Source: Cochliopodium minus (taxonomy: Eukaryota > Discosea > Himatismenida > Cochliopodiidae). From it: a stretch of 30,220 nt of DNA. The stretch is taken from contig JAMYWO010000213.1 of NCBI GenBank assembly GCA_024220525.1, positions 41,449-71,668 on the forward strand, written 5' to 3'. Below, one piece after another: positions 1-10,063 of the stretch. Under the pieces are notes generated by a model that worked only from the letters and a program-made list of their open reading frames with translations, did not search any database and was not told where the DNA came from. Position 1 is the stretch's first letter. The number at the start of each line of letters is the position of its first letter. The position numbers and the translations under genes are program-made.

Positions 1-3000
1 TAAACAAAAATTTTTATTATACTCTTTTTTGATTTTAAGGTACTGGAAGAATTTTTGAAATTCCTGATGATGGATTAGCAGAAGATATCACCGTGGCTAA
101 AGTAGAATTAAAAGGACATACCAAAAAAGTTTTATGTCTTGCATGGCATCCACTCGCAGATGGTATTTTGGCAACAGGTTCATTCGATCAAACAATAAGA
201 GTAAATAAATCTAAATTTCACTATCCGATAAAGTTATAATTCCAAATATATAAACAATAAATAAGATATCCTTTCAAATAAATATATTCTCTCTTTAATT
301 TTAAAAAATATCATCCTTTATAACCTAAATAGGTATGGGATACAAACACTGGTGAACAAAAATATCTTATCGAAGGAAATACCACCGAAATCACCGGATT
401 ATGTTGGAGTGGTGATGGATCCAAGCTCGTCTCTGTCTCCAAAGATAAGATCAGAATCTATGATGTGAGAGAAAAGAAGATGTTGCTTGAAACAGTTGGA
501 CATGATGGAGCTAAACCTGTTGCTTGTGCATGGATGGGCGAAAAAGATTGGTTTTTCACTGCAGGATTCAACAAATTGAGACAAAGACAATTCAAGATTT
601 GGAATTCTTCTGATTTGTCATGCATTGCTACCGAAACCATCGATCAAGGTACTGGTTCTCTTTCATTATCTTTTGATGAAGATAGTGAATTGTTATATGT
701 TTCTGGAAGAGTAAAAATTTTTTTTTTTGAACGATAACTCAAATATTATAAGAAATACTTTATTCTGAATTAATATTCTTATTAACAACATCTATCTTTT
801 AAATCTGATAGGGAGATTGTATCATAAGATGTTTCGAGATCCAAGATACCAGTCCATTCAAATACAAACTTGCAGATTCAATAGGATCCAAGCCATACAT
901 CGGTGTAGCAATGTTGCCAAAGAGAGTGGTAAAAATAGATCATCTATCTTTATTTGATAATCTAAACTATACAATTTTTTTTTTGTTTCTCTTTTTTTAA
1001 ATAGGTTGATGTAATGGTTCCTGAAGCAGCAAGATTGTTCAGACTTCACGAAGGTTTTATTTATCCAGTGAGTTACCAAGTTCCAAGAAAGGTGAGAAAA
1101 TACCACGACGATCTTTACCAAGACTCCAGAAGCTTGGTTCCTTCCTTGGGTTCCTCCGAATGGTTCTCCGGAAACAACGGGAAGCCAAATAGAGTAACGA
1201 TGGACCCATCTAACTTGTATCCCATCGGGAGAAGAAAACTCAGAAAGCACGAGGAGGAGAAGAAGGTTCAAATCGAAATCAAGGAACAACAACAAAAGGA
1301 AGAGAAGGAGAACAAGGAGGTAATTGAGAATCAAAGACTCATTGAGGAGAAGGAGAAGAAGATCGCCAACGCTCCAAAGATTGTCAGATCCACTTTTTAC
1401 CGCCATGTCTTTGGAACTCCTTTCCAAAAGAAGGACTGCATCCAAGATGTCAGCTCTGCCAGAACCAACTCTGATGGTAACTTGATCAAAGCTTCTCCTT
1501 CTTACTACGCCGTAACCATTTCTGGTGTCGGAGGAAGATTGGGGGTGATTCCTGTTTCCTACACCGGACGTTTGCCAAGTACCTTTGGATGTATCGAATC
1601 TGGAAGTGTTATTTCAGGTAAAATAAGAATATTTAATAATATCCAAAATAAATTTAAATAATAATATAAAATTTTAATTTAAAATAATCAAGAAATAAAA
1701 ATCATGATGAATATTTTTTGAAAATAGATTTATAAAAAAATATTTATCAAAAATAATAAAAACAAAAATAATTTTGATCTTATTTACTTTCAATTCATCT
1801 CATTTTTTTACTCTTTTTCAAGATTTCGATTTCTCACCTTTTGATCCTTCTCTTTTGGCTACTGGTCACGAAGACGGAAAAGTTAGATTGTGGAAGATCG
1901 CAAAAGATTTCAACTTCAACTCTCCTAACATCACCTCTCCAACCTTCGACTTGTCAGGTCATCGTAGAAGAATTTTGACCACCAATTTTAATAACTCTTC
2001 CCCAGGAGTCTTGTTGTCAAGGTATCAATCTATTTTTATTTTTTCAATTAATATTTTTATTTTTTATTTTATTAATCGTCCCAAATCATCAAATTTTAAT
2101 TTATTTTCAATTTATATTTTTCAAATGATTATTTTTTTTTTTTATTTTTTTGATTTTTTTTATTTCTTTTATTCCATCAAAATTTTTTCATTTGATTATT
2201 TTTTTTTAATGTTTTATTTACTTTTATTGTTTTATTTACTTTTATTAATCGTTCAAAATCATCAAATTTTAATTTTTTTTTTTTACATCATTTTAATTTA
2301 GTTCAATGGAATTCGACTTCAAAGTATGGGACTACGAAGCAGGAAAAGACAAAATCACATACAGCAACGCTCACAAAGACATCATCAACAACGCAGACTG
2401 GAGTTGGGAAGGTTACCGCTTCGTCTCCTCCAGTAAGGATACCTCCATCCGTATTTTCGACACCAGAAACCAAAGCAAAACTTTGGAGACCAAGGGTCAC
2501 GACAGTGCAAAGACTTCCAAAGTGTGTTGGTTGGGTGACACCGAAAAAATTTTGTCTGCTGGTTTTACACAAGATAGTTCAAGAGGAAAAAATTTTTTTT
2601 ATTTTTACTTTTATTTTAATTTAATTTATTTTTTCATATTTTTTTTCAAAATTTTAATTTATTTTTTAATTTATCCATTTATTTTGTTTCTTTTTTTTTC
2701 GTAATTTCATAATTTTTTCAAAATTTTTTTTCAAATTTCAATTTAATTTTTTATTTTTATTCTTTCATTATTTTTATTTTTTAGTTTTTTTTTATTCTTT
2801 CTTTTTATTTATTTTAATTTTTTAATTTATTTTTTTTAAACAGAGGTGTTGATTTTTGATTTGAGATCCTTTGATAAACCTCTCAAGAAAATGACCATCG
2901 ACAAAGGTGTCGGAGCACTCAACCCATTCTTCGTAAAAAATAAAAATAATTTTAAAAAATAAAAAAAAAGTTTAAAATTGCATTTATAAAAAAAAATTTT

Positions 3001-4033
3001 GATTAAAAATAATAAATTAAATGAAACTGATTAATTAAATGAAAAATAAAAAATAAAAATTAAGTTGGAAAAATCAATAAATTAATAAATTAAAATAATG
3101 AAAATTAATTAATAAATCAAATAATTTAAATTTAAACCGGTTTAATAAAAAATTTTAAAAAATTATTTTGAAAAAAAAAAACAGGACAGAGATACAGGTG
3201 TTCTGACACTTGCAGGTAAAGGAGAGACTACTGTACGTTTCTACGAAATCACCGAAGACGCACCATACATCCACAGTTTGACCATCTACAACACTACTGT
3301 CCCTCAAGCTGACATCTCTTTTTTGCCTAAGAGCGTTTGTGACTTCAAGGAATGTGAAATCATTCGTATGATCAAGTTGACCAATGATTCCATTGAACCT
3401 ACTCAATTTAAAGTTCCTCGTACACGTAAAGAGTTTTATCAAGATGATGTAATACAAAATTTTTTTTTGTTTATATTTTTTATTTTATTATTTTTATTTT
3501 ATTATTCATATTTCAATCCATTCTTTGTTTTATTATTTATATTTTAATCCATTTTTTATTTTTTTATTTTTTTATTTCTTATTTTTTTATTTCTTATTTT
3601 TTTATTCATTTTTTTTTATTTTCATTTTTTTCATTTTTCATTTTTTTATTCATTTATTTTTTTATTTTTATCAATTTTATATTTTATTTTTATTTACTTT
3701 CTTTTTTTCTAGATCTTCCCTCTTTCAAGACAAACCCAACCGCTGTGCAACTCCACTGAATGGTTCTCCGGCAAAGAAGTCAAAGTGAACCTCATCTCCT
3801 ACCGCCCCGAAGGAATGGAACTCCTCTCCAACGCCCCCAAGAAACAACTCAGCGTCAAGTCCATCGAGTACATGAGAGACTCTGACTTGGGTCCTTCCCT
3901 TACTCAACAGAAGGAGAAGGTTAAGGACGAAGTCTTTGACAGAATTCAGATCTTGGTCAGCAATTCTCAGTCCGAGGAGAAGAAGGATGAGGATGATGAC
4001 AAATTTGTTGACAGTGATGAATGGGACGATTAA
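1..4033 (+). CDS. corB: Coronin-7-like protein (two tandem coronin propellers, 5' end outside window)
   Basis: This is the 3' part of a long coronin (CRN7/POD-1 type), an actin-cytoskeleton and trafficking regulator. Exons read as 40-200, 333-710, 812-928, 1005-1617, 1823-2021, 2302-~2585, ~2844-2932, 3185-3448 and 3713-4033. The first propeller shows WD motifs (KGHTKKVLCLAWHP, TIRVWD) and the coronin signature (GFNKLRQRQFKIW, then VMVPEAARLFRLHEG). A charged Lys/Glu linker (about 1230-1380) follows, then a complete second propeller (GHEDGKVRLWK, FKVWDYEAG, RIFDTRNQSKT, GKGETTVRFYE). WFSGKE closes the second core, as WFSGNN closes the first. The protein ends in an acidic tail, DKFVDSDEWDD, like the C-terminal acidic region of coronin-7 proteins. 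The symbol is the Dictyostelium name and is inferred from domain architecture. The start codon lies upstream of the window. One exon junction (2585/2844) lacks a GT donor at the conserved position. Confidence 0.94.
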
Positions 4034-4378
4034 TCCTTTTTTTTTATTTCAAGATTGAAAAATAATAAATTATAAAAATAATTATAAAAATTAAATAATA
4101 AATTATAAAAATTAAATAAATTATATTAACTTATTTTCATCTTTTGGTTGATTGTAAAATCTTTTTACAATTAACATAAAGGTTTATTCAAAGGTCCTTT
4201 AAAAAACTTTTTTACCAATTTAATTGAAATTTTTCACCTCTTTTAATTTCTAAATATGGACTTTTGAATGGTAAAATTAAATTTAAAAACAATCTTTTCA
4301 AAATTTATTTTTAATCATTTAGATTTAAAAACATTGTTTGGTTATACGACATGCCTTCTTCTATATTAACTTTTTTAT
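4034..4378. other. Convergent intergenic region with poly(A)-like signals
   Basis: This is the noncoding gap between the 3' ends of the coronin gene (+) and the PH-domain gene (-). It is very AT-rich, and AATAAA-type hexamers occur soon after the coronin stop (for example 4064-4069). No ORF of interest or RNA gene is seen. Confidence 0.6.
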
Positions 4379-4756
4379 TTACAGGATATTTATTTCTTTT
4401 CGAGTACTTTTGGTTTTTTTTTGAAGAAGTTCTATTTCAAGAAGAGGTATTGCCCTCTTAGTAGAAATCACCACATTGATCTTCTCAATCCAAGATTCAC
4501 ATTCCTTTTTCGAGTGATCTACAGGATACATCACATATTCTCTTCCATCTGTTTCGATAGCAAATGCATTGTGAGTTTTTTTGATTTGGATAGGTTTGGC
4601 CTTGTTATTTGAATTCAAAGTGATCTTCCCTTTTTCTATTTTATCCTCCTTATTCTCATAATACTTCAATGTGGTTCCATTCAAGACCAAATATCTTTTT
4701 TTCCATGTTTTGATTGATCCGCCACTCTTTATAACCCATCCTTCTTTAATACTCAT
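4379..4756 (-). CDS. Small single-domain PH protein
   Basis: This intronless 125-residue protein is almost entirely a pleckstrin homology domain, a fold that commonly binds phosphoinositides at membranes. The start is EGWVIKSGG followed by TWKKRYLVLNG, the classic first strands of a PH domain with a basic beta1-beta2 region. A KYYENKED turn and AFAIETDGREYVMYP come next. The C-terminal helix carries the expected tryptophan (ECESWIEKIN). A short basic tail of about 20 residues follows. There is no catalytic domain, so it is probably an adaptor or lipid sensor; the ligand cannot be read from sequence. It converges with the coronin gene and is divergent from the DUF599 gene at 5145. Confidence 0.88.
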   Translation of the reverse strand: MSIKEGWVIKSGGSIKTWKKRYLVLNGTTLKYYENKEDKIEKGKITLNSNNKAKPIQIKKTHNAFAIETDGREYVMYPVDHSKKECESWIEKINVVISTKRAIPLLEIELLQKKTKSTRKEINIL

Positions 4757-5144
4757 TTTGTAAAAACCAGTGAAGAGATTTTTTAATTTAAGTTTAAATA
4801 AAATTCACCTTTTTTAAGGTTTCTTTTGAGTCCAATTTATTTTAAAATCTTCCGTGAAAGCACCTCAAGTATCTCAACAGTTAATCTTCCTTTTGATCAA
4901 ATAAAAAAAAATAAAAAAAATTGATTTCAACAAACTCTTTCTTTTAAATTTCTTTTTAAGGATTTTAACAAAAGGATTACATTTACAGTTTTAAAAAACA
5001 AGATGAAACGCTTGGTTACAGCTATAATCTTTTCATGATACTTTAAATAATAAATGATATTTCTCTGAAGGTTTTTTTTTCAGTTAATATTCTCAAAAAA
5101 AACCTCCAAAATTAATGAAAAAAAAATTGGTCTTTTAAAAATTT
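4757..5144. promoter_or_regulatory. Divergent intergenic region (shared promoter of PH gene and DUF599 copy A)
   Basis: This 388-base AT-rich gap separates two divergently transcribed genes, so it should hold both promoters. It contains several homopolymer A and T tracts. No specific operator or RNA gene is recognised. Confidence 0.45.
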
Positions 5145-6740
5145 ATGGTCACTGTTACTGAAATATTCGAAATGATTTTCCCATCATTGGGTATAAACAT
5201 TATTTTTTAAATAAAAGACAAATATGCCAACAAATAACTTTTTTTTTTCTTTTTATTTTTTCAACAGGATTCATAATTGTTTTACTATATCACATATTCT
5301 ATTGTTATAGATGTAAAAAGACGCCGCATAATATGAATCTGGTAAAAAAAATTTTAATATCGCCGATAAAACCAACTTGGTTAATTATATTAACTTGATA
5401 GATGATAAATATAAGGGCAAGGGAAGTATGGGCATCGAAAATTGTGAATGGAGATCACAGTATCCCAATAAAAGTAAAAATATTTTTTTATTAAAGAAAA
5501 TTCACTGAAATAATTAATATAAAATTAATTTTGAACAAAAAAAAAAAAAGACATTTAGGTGAGATGAAAGAAAAATAAGGATTGAAAATAATTTATGGAT
5601 CTTTATTAAAAAAAGAAATTTAATTACAGGAGCAAGTATGCAAGGATCTGCAGCTATTGTTATTGTATTTTTTGCTTTTAATGCAGGAATTGATATGGAA
5701 AATGACAAAAAGGTTTCAAAATTTTTATTTTTATTTTTAATTTATTTTTAAACTTATTTTTACTTTATTTTGAATTTTTTTTTTTAATGAAGAATTTATT
5801 GTTGGATTTCAAATTCTACACACTTGCTGCAATATTCATGTTTTCCTTTGTCAATTTGCTTTTGTTCATGAAAGAAATAAACCATGCTGTAACTTTTTTT
5901 TTTTTTTATTTTTGGTTTTAAAAAGAAAATTTTGACAATAAAATATGATGATTTTATTTTTTTTTTTTGTTAATTTTGGTAATCAATTTTGTAAAAAATT
6001 TTTTTGTCGTTGGAAATTTTTCAATTTTTGTTTTTGAAAATAATTTTTTTTTTTTTTTTTGGAAACTCAAGGTATTCTATCTTCAACTGAAAGGAGAGGA
6101 TTGCACAGATATTTTAAACAAACACAAAAAGAACCACCAAGACTTTAAAAAAGAGATCGCAGAGCAAAAGAAGCGAGACAGTATCACCGCCGAAAGCTCG
6201 CTGATCATCGAGGGAGGAAATGACACAAACTCCGACAACGAGAATACCATTCTCAAGAAAAGACACATCGAAATCGAAAATGAAAATGAAAATGAAAATG
6301 AAAACCGTTCAAATCGCATCAGGGTTGACACTAGTGTTGAGTTGGGCAGGTTTGGTGTTGATGTGGAGGAGAATCTTACCATTGAGGATGATGATGAGGA
6401 TGAGGAGTCTGAGGTTGTTTTGCATCGTAAGGGCCTTTTGTTCATCAAGTCTATCGTCAAGAGTTTGATGACTAGGGCTACTGGTAAATTTTTTCATTTT
6501 ATTTATTTATTTTGTTTTTAATTTTTATTTTGTTTTAATTTTTATTTTTTTTTTAATTTTTATTAATTTTTTTAACAATTTTTTTTAAAAGTTCATTACT
6601 GGCTAGCTTTGAGATCCTATTATTTCGCCTTTTTTTGTGCATTGTGGATCATTGGTCCTATACCAGGATTTGTTGGTTGCATTTGCACCACTGTTGCATT
6701 GTATTTAGGAGATGGTTCATCAACAAAGTACAGAGTTTAA
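5145..6740 (+). CDS. DUF599-family membrane protein, copy A
   Basis: Reconstructed exons are 5145-5190, 5268-5341, 5402-5473, 5551-5558, 5616-5712, 5793-5888, 6072-6483 and 6592-6740, giving 317 residues. The order matches copies C and D: an N-terminal membrane helix (FIIVLLYHIFYCY), an Arg/Trp segment (AREVW) that corresponds to ARRNWIKRMM in copy C, then QGSAAIVIVFFAFNAG, LAAIFMFSFVNLLLF, and a C-terminal pair of helices (YWLALRSYYF, GPIPGFVGCICTTVALYLGDG). This layout resembles DUF599 proteins, which are described from plants and protists and have no known biochemical role. Copy A is the most divergent and the only one with a long acidic insert (about residues 150-235), including Glu-Asn repeats and an Asp/Glu run. 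The basic segment ends in KVN rather than KRMM, so the DUF599 signature is weaker here. The 8-nt exon was chosen because it restores the conserved reading frame. Confidence 0.82.
5551..5558 (+). other. Putative 8-nt microexon (ACATTTAG) of DUF599 copy A
   Basis: The preceding exon ends in phase 0 after Pro-Ile-Lys (5473) and the next begins in phase 2 (5616). A poly-A tract ending in AG, then ACATTTAG, then GTGAG lies exactly between them. Including it reads PIKTFRNLIT, aligned with AIETIRNIILT in copy C. Without it the frame is lost. Confidence 0.65.
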
Positions 6741-7106
6741 AAAAAAAAAACTTTTTTTGAATCAATATTAATTAACGATTAAATTTTTTGTTTAAATTTT
6801 TAATTGCTGTTTTGTTTAACTTTTTAATTTTTTTTTTTGTTTTATTGGGAAGAAAACTTGATAATTATGTGTTGAACGGGTTTTGGCAGTTTTATTTTTG
6901 AAGACAAAGTTTGAGAATTTTTCAAACACAGCAAAAAAGTGAATACATTTGTTTTAAACTCTTTATCAAATGACTTGTGATTTTCTATTGACCAATTCTT
7001 TAAAAAAAAAATGAAAAATTATTTTGAAAAAAATTTTGAAAAAAATTAAGAAATATTTAGAAATATTTAAAAATATTTAGAAATATTTAAAAATATTTAG
7101 AAATAT
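6741..7106. other. Convergent intergenic region between DUF599 copy A and the RCC1-like gene
   Basis: Noncoding and AT-rich. About 6860-7000 resembles the stretch at 17900-18040 (a GTTGAAC[GA]GGTTTTGG motif, a mid-part with TTTCAA[AG]CACA, and TTGACCA[TA]TC near the end). Both lie between a DUF599 3' end and an RCC1 3' end, so the two regions are probably copies of one duplicated block. Confidence 0.6.
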
Positions 7107-7110
7107 TTAA
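7051..7110. repeat. 20-bp tandem repeat, three copies
   Basis: The unit AAATATTTAGAAATATTTAA is repeated three times exactly, as two alternating 10-mers. It overlaps the stop codon of the minus-strand RCC1-like gene (7107-7109), so the end of that protein lies at the edge of the array. Confidence 0.9.
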
Positions 7111-9665
7111 AAAATTTCTCGTACATCGATGAGATAATGATTGTTGAATAACTTTAGATTTTTAAAATCAAGAGAAAGGGGGGTACAATTATTGCAAGAA
7201 TTATCCCCCAATCCTAGCTGTCCGTAGTCTCCCTTTCCACAAACGAAAATCATTTTGTCTTCTATTTTGAATTTAAAAAATTATTTATTTAATAATTTAA
7301 ATAAAATAATTTTTAAAAATATTCACTGTTCACAAAAATGGTATGATTGTCACAAGCAGTAACATATTGAATGTCATTAAGATTTATTTTGGTGAAGAAA
7401 TAATGATTGTGATTTTCATTGATTCCCAACCCTAGTTGCCCATAATTATTATATCCTGTTCCATAAACCTTTCCATCAACTAAAAAAAATTATTTAAATA
7501 ATAAAAAATTAAAAATAAATAATTAAATCAAATAAAAATAAAAATAAAAATAAAAATAAAAATAAAAATAAAAATAAAAATAAAAATAAAAATAAAAATA
7601 TGAAATTAAAATTATTAAATTAAAATTATTTAAATTAAAATAAAATAAAATAAAAATGAAATTATTAAAATTAAAATTATTTAAATAAAAATAATGAGCA
7701 AAATAAAAATTAAATATTAAAATAAAAAAAAGAAAAATAAAAATAAAATTAAATTATTAATATTAAAAATAAATTTAATAATAAAATGAAAAATTTATTA
7801 ACATGTATTCATTACCTGTTAAAATAATAGTGTGAATAGAACTGCAATGAATAGAAGATATGTTAGGAATAGAACTGACTATTTTAATTAGATCCAAATT
7901 TTCTTTGGGTACTCCAAATTGACCAAAATCAGATTCTCCAAAACCTTTCAAAATAGTATTTCCCTTTTCATTTCCTGAAACAAAATTTAATCATTTTTAT
8001 TTATTTTTTTTTTATTTTTTTTATTTTTTTTATTTTTTTTTTATTTTTTTATTTTTTTTATATTAATTTTTGAATCTATTTTTTATTTAAATAATTAATT
8101 TTAATTTAAAAACTACTTATTTTTTATTTATTTTTATTATTTATTTATTTTCATTTTTATTTTTTTTATAATCTTTTTTTTTTGATTGTTATTTTTTTGT
8201 TTTTGTTTTAATAATTTTTTTTCTTTTAAAGTAGATTTAATTAAATTTATTTTGAATAATATATTTTTATTGGTATAATATTTTTTAATTTTTTCAATTA
8301 AATTTTTCAATTTAATTTTTTTTAATTTTTTCTATTAAAATTACTTGTTAAAATAATAGAACTATTCCATCCACAATTAGCTGAGATGATATTTTTGTCA
8401 GTCAATAAAAGGAGAGGAACTTTTATTTTAGTATTATCTTTATCACTGAAACCACATTGATTGTATTGATTGGATCCCTTCACCCATACTTCTCCTCTAT
8501 CTTTTTTTTTTCACAAAAAATTAAAAACAAAAATTAAAAAATTAAAAAATTAAAAAATTGAAAATTTGAAAAAAAAAATTAAAAAATTGAAAATAAAAAA
8601 ATTGAAAAATTAAAAAAATTGAAAATAAAAATTAATAAAATCATTAAAAAAATTGAAAAATAAAAAATTTGAAAAATAAAAAATTTAAATTATTAAAAAA
8701 ATTTAAATTAAAAAATTGAAAATTGAAAATTAAATTAATAAAATCATAAAAGTAAAAAATAAAAATTAAACGAAAAAACAAAAATTGAAAAAATTAAAAA
8801 AATTTGAAAAATAAAAAATTTAAATTTTTAAAATTATTATAAAAAAAGGCTTAAAATATTTACTTTTAAAAGATACAAATTTCATTACCATTCAAAAACA
8901 AACAATGATCTCTGCCACAAGAAAAAGATACAATATTTTCAATATCTATTTCTTCTTCTTTACCTTCGTCCATATCATCTCTATAAATTACTTTTCCATT
9001 GTCTAAAAAAATTTTAAAAAAATTTTAAAATTTAAAAAATTAAAAATTAAAAAAATTAGATTTTTGCTGTATTGAATGATGATAATTTTGTTAGAAGCCA
9101 CAACTTTTTTCACATCAGAACAGATTCGTCTAAATTTTGAAATAGACTCTTTTTCATCTTGAAAAAAAAAATCTTCTATGTTTCCTTGAATATAAACATG
9201 GATTTAAAAATAAAAAATTTCAATTAAAAATAAAAATAATATCAATCATTTAAAAGAAAAATAATGTAAGAATAATTTGAAAAAATTTTTTTACCACATC
9301 CATACAAATCTCCATTTTCTTTATTTTTGAAATTTAATCAAAAAAAAAATTTGAAAAAAATTTTTTTATAAGTTTATTTACTTTCAATGTAAAAAGAACT
9401 GTATTCTCCCAGCACTATAGAGTTTATTTTCGGATTGTTCATTATTTTGGTTGGAGTTAAAATATCTTTTTTGTTTCCTGTTCCACATTGCCCATAAGAA
9501 TTGTACCCAAATGAAAAAACATCTCCATTTTCTAGGTTATTTTTTATTTAATTTTAAAATTATTTTTTTTAAAGGAGAAATTAAATATAAAAATTAAATT
9601 TGGATACACATACCTTTGACGAATATATTATGATGAGAAAAGCATGAATTGGAGATCTGTTTCAT
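7107..9665 (-). CDS. RCC1-repeat (regulator of chromosome condensation-like) beta-propeller protein
   Basis: Nine exons (9614-9665, 9382-9531, 9295-9318, 9068-9184, 8889-9002, 8345-8500, 7816-7974, 7327-7479, 7107-7261) join to 359 residues. The repeats carry the RCC1 pattern G-x-V-x-x-x-G-x-N-x-x-G-Q-x-G: SFGYNSYGQCGTG, VYGTGYNNYGQLGLG, FVCGKGDYGQLGLGD, and weaker VWVKGSNQYNQCG and FGESDFGQFG. Each large exon is close to one propeller blade, and all eight introns are phase 1. The size fits a lone seven-bladed propeller. RCC1 family members can be Ran exchange factors or general protein-binding platforms; nothing here assigns the Ran-GEF role. One intron (after 9068) uses a GC donor. It faces DUF599 copy A tail to tail and is divergent from copy C. 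Confidence 0.85.
7531..7600. repeat. Hexanucleotide (TAAAAA)n microsatellite in an RCC1 intron
   Basis: About eleven near-perfect TAAAAA units lie in an intron of the RCC1-like gene. On the sense strand this is a T-rich tract. Confidence 0.85.
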
Positions 9666-10063
9666 TCTCTTTCTTTTCTTTGGAAATATTGAAATAATAA
9701 AAGAGAATATTGATCATGAAAATATGTTATATATCAGTGAATAATCCATAAATGAGTTAATATAATTAAAAATATTGATTACTGATTTTGTTTTCTTCAA
9801 TTTTTTTTTATTTTAGTTGATTATGCACAGTATGGATTGTATTTCAAGCTTTTTGAATATTTATCCATTTTAGTGCATGTATTTGATAGAATTTTGGTTA
9901 CATGTCAAAATCTAAAAAAAAAGATCAACTAACTCCAAATAAAAAGATATTTTGTATTCTTCTTAGTTTATATAAAAATAATTGTTGCATTTCAAATGAT
10001 CAACCAACTCTAAATAAAAAATGCGAGGCATTTGATTTTATATTTTAAAAAAAAATTAGAGGA
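9666..10063. promoter_or_regulatory. Divergent intergenic region (RCC1-like gene and DUF599 copy C)
   Basis: This 398-base AT-rich gap lies between divergent starts. A short element related to GATCAACNAACTCNAAATAAAAA occurs twice, near 9922-9948 and 9998-10022, about 75 bases apart and upstream of copy C. Its function is unknown; it may be a regulatory repeat. Confidence 0.45.

Noticed and set aside
858-1445. 195-residue minus-strand ORF rich in Leu
   Set aside because: It is the antisense shadow of the coronin exon at 1005-1617; Leu runs are complements of Lys/Glu codons in the linker.
6083-6460. Minus-strand Ser/Phe-rich ORF
   Set aside because: Antisense of the Glu-Asn repeat and acidic insert of DUF599 copy A, whose splice sites and homology lie on the plus strand.
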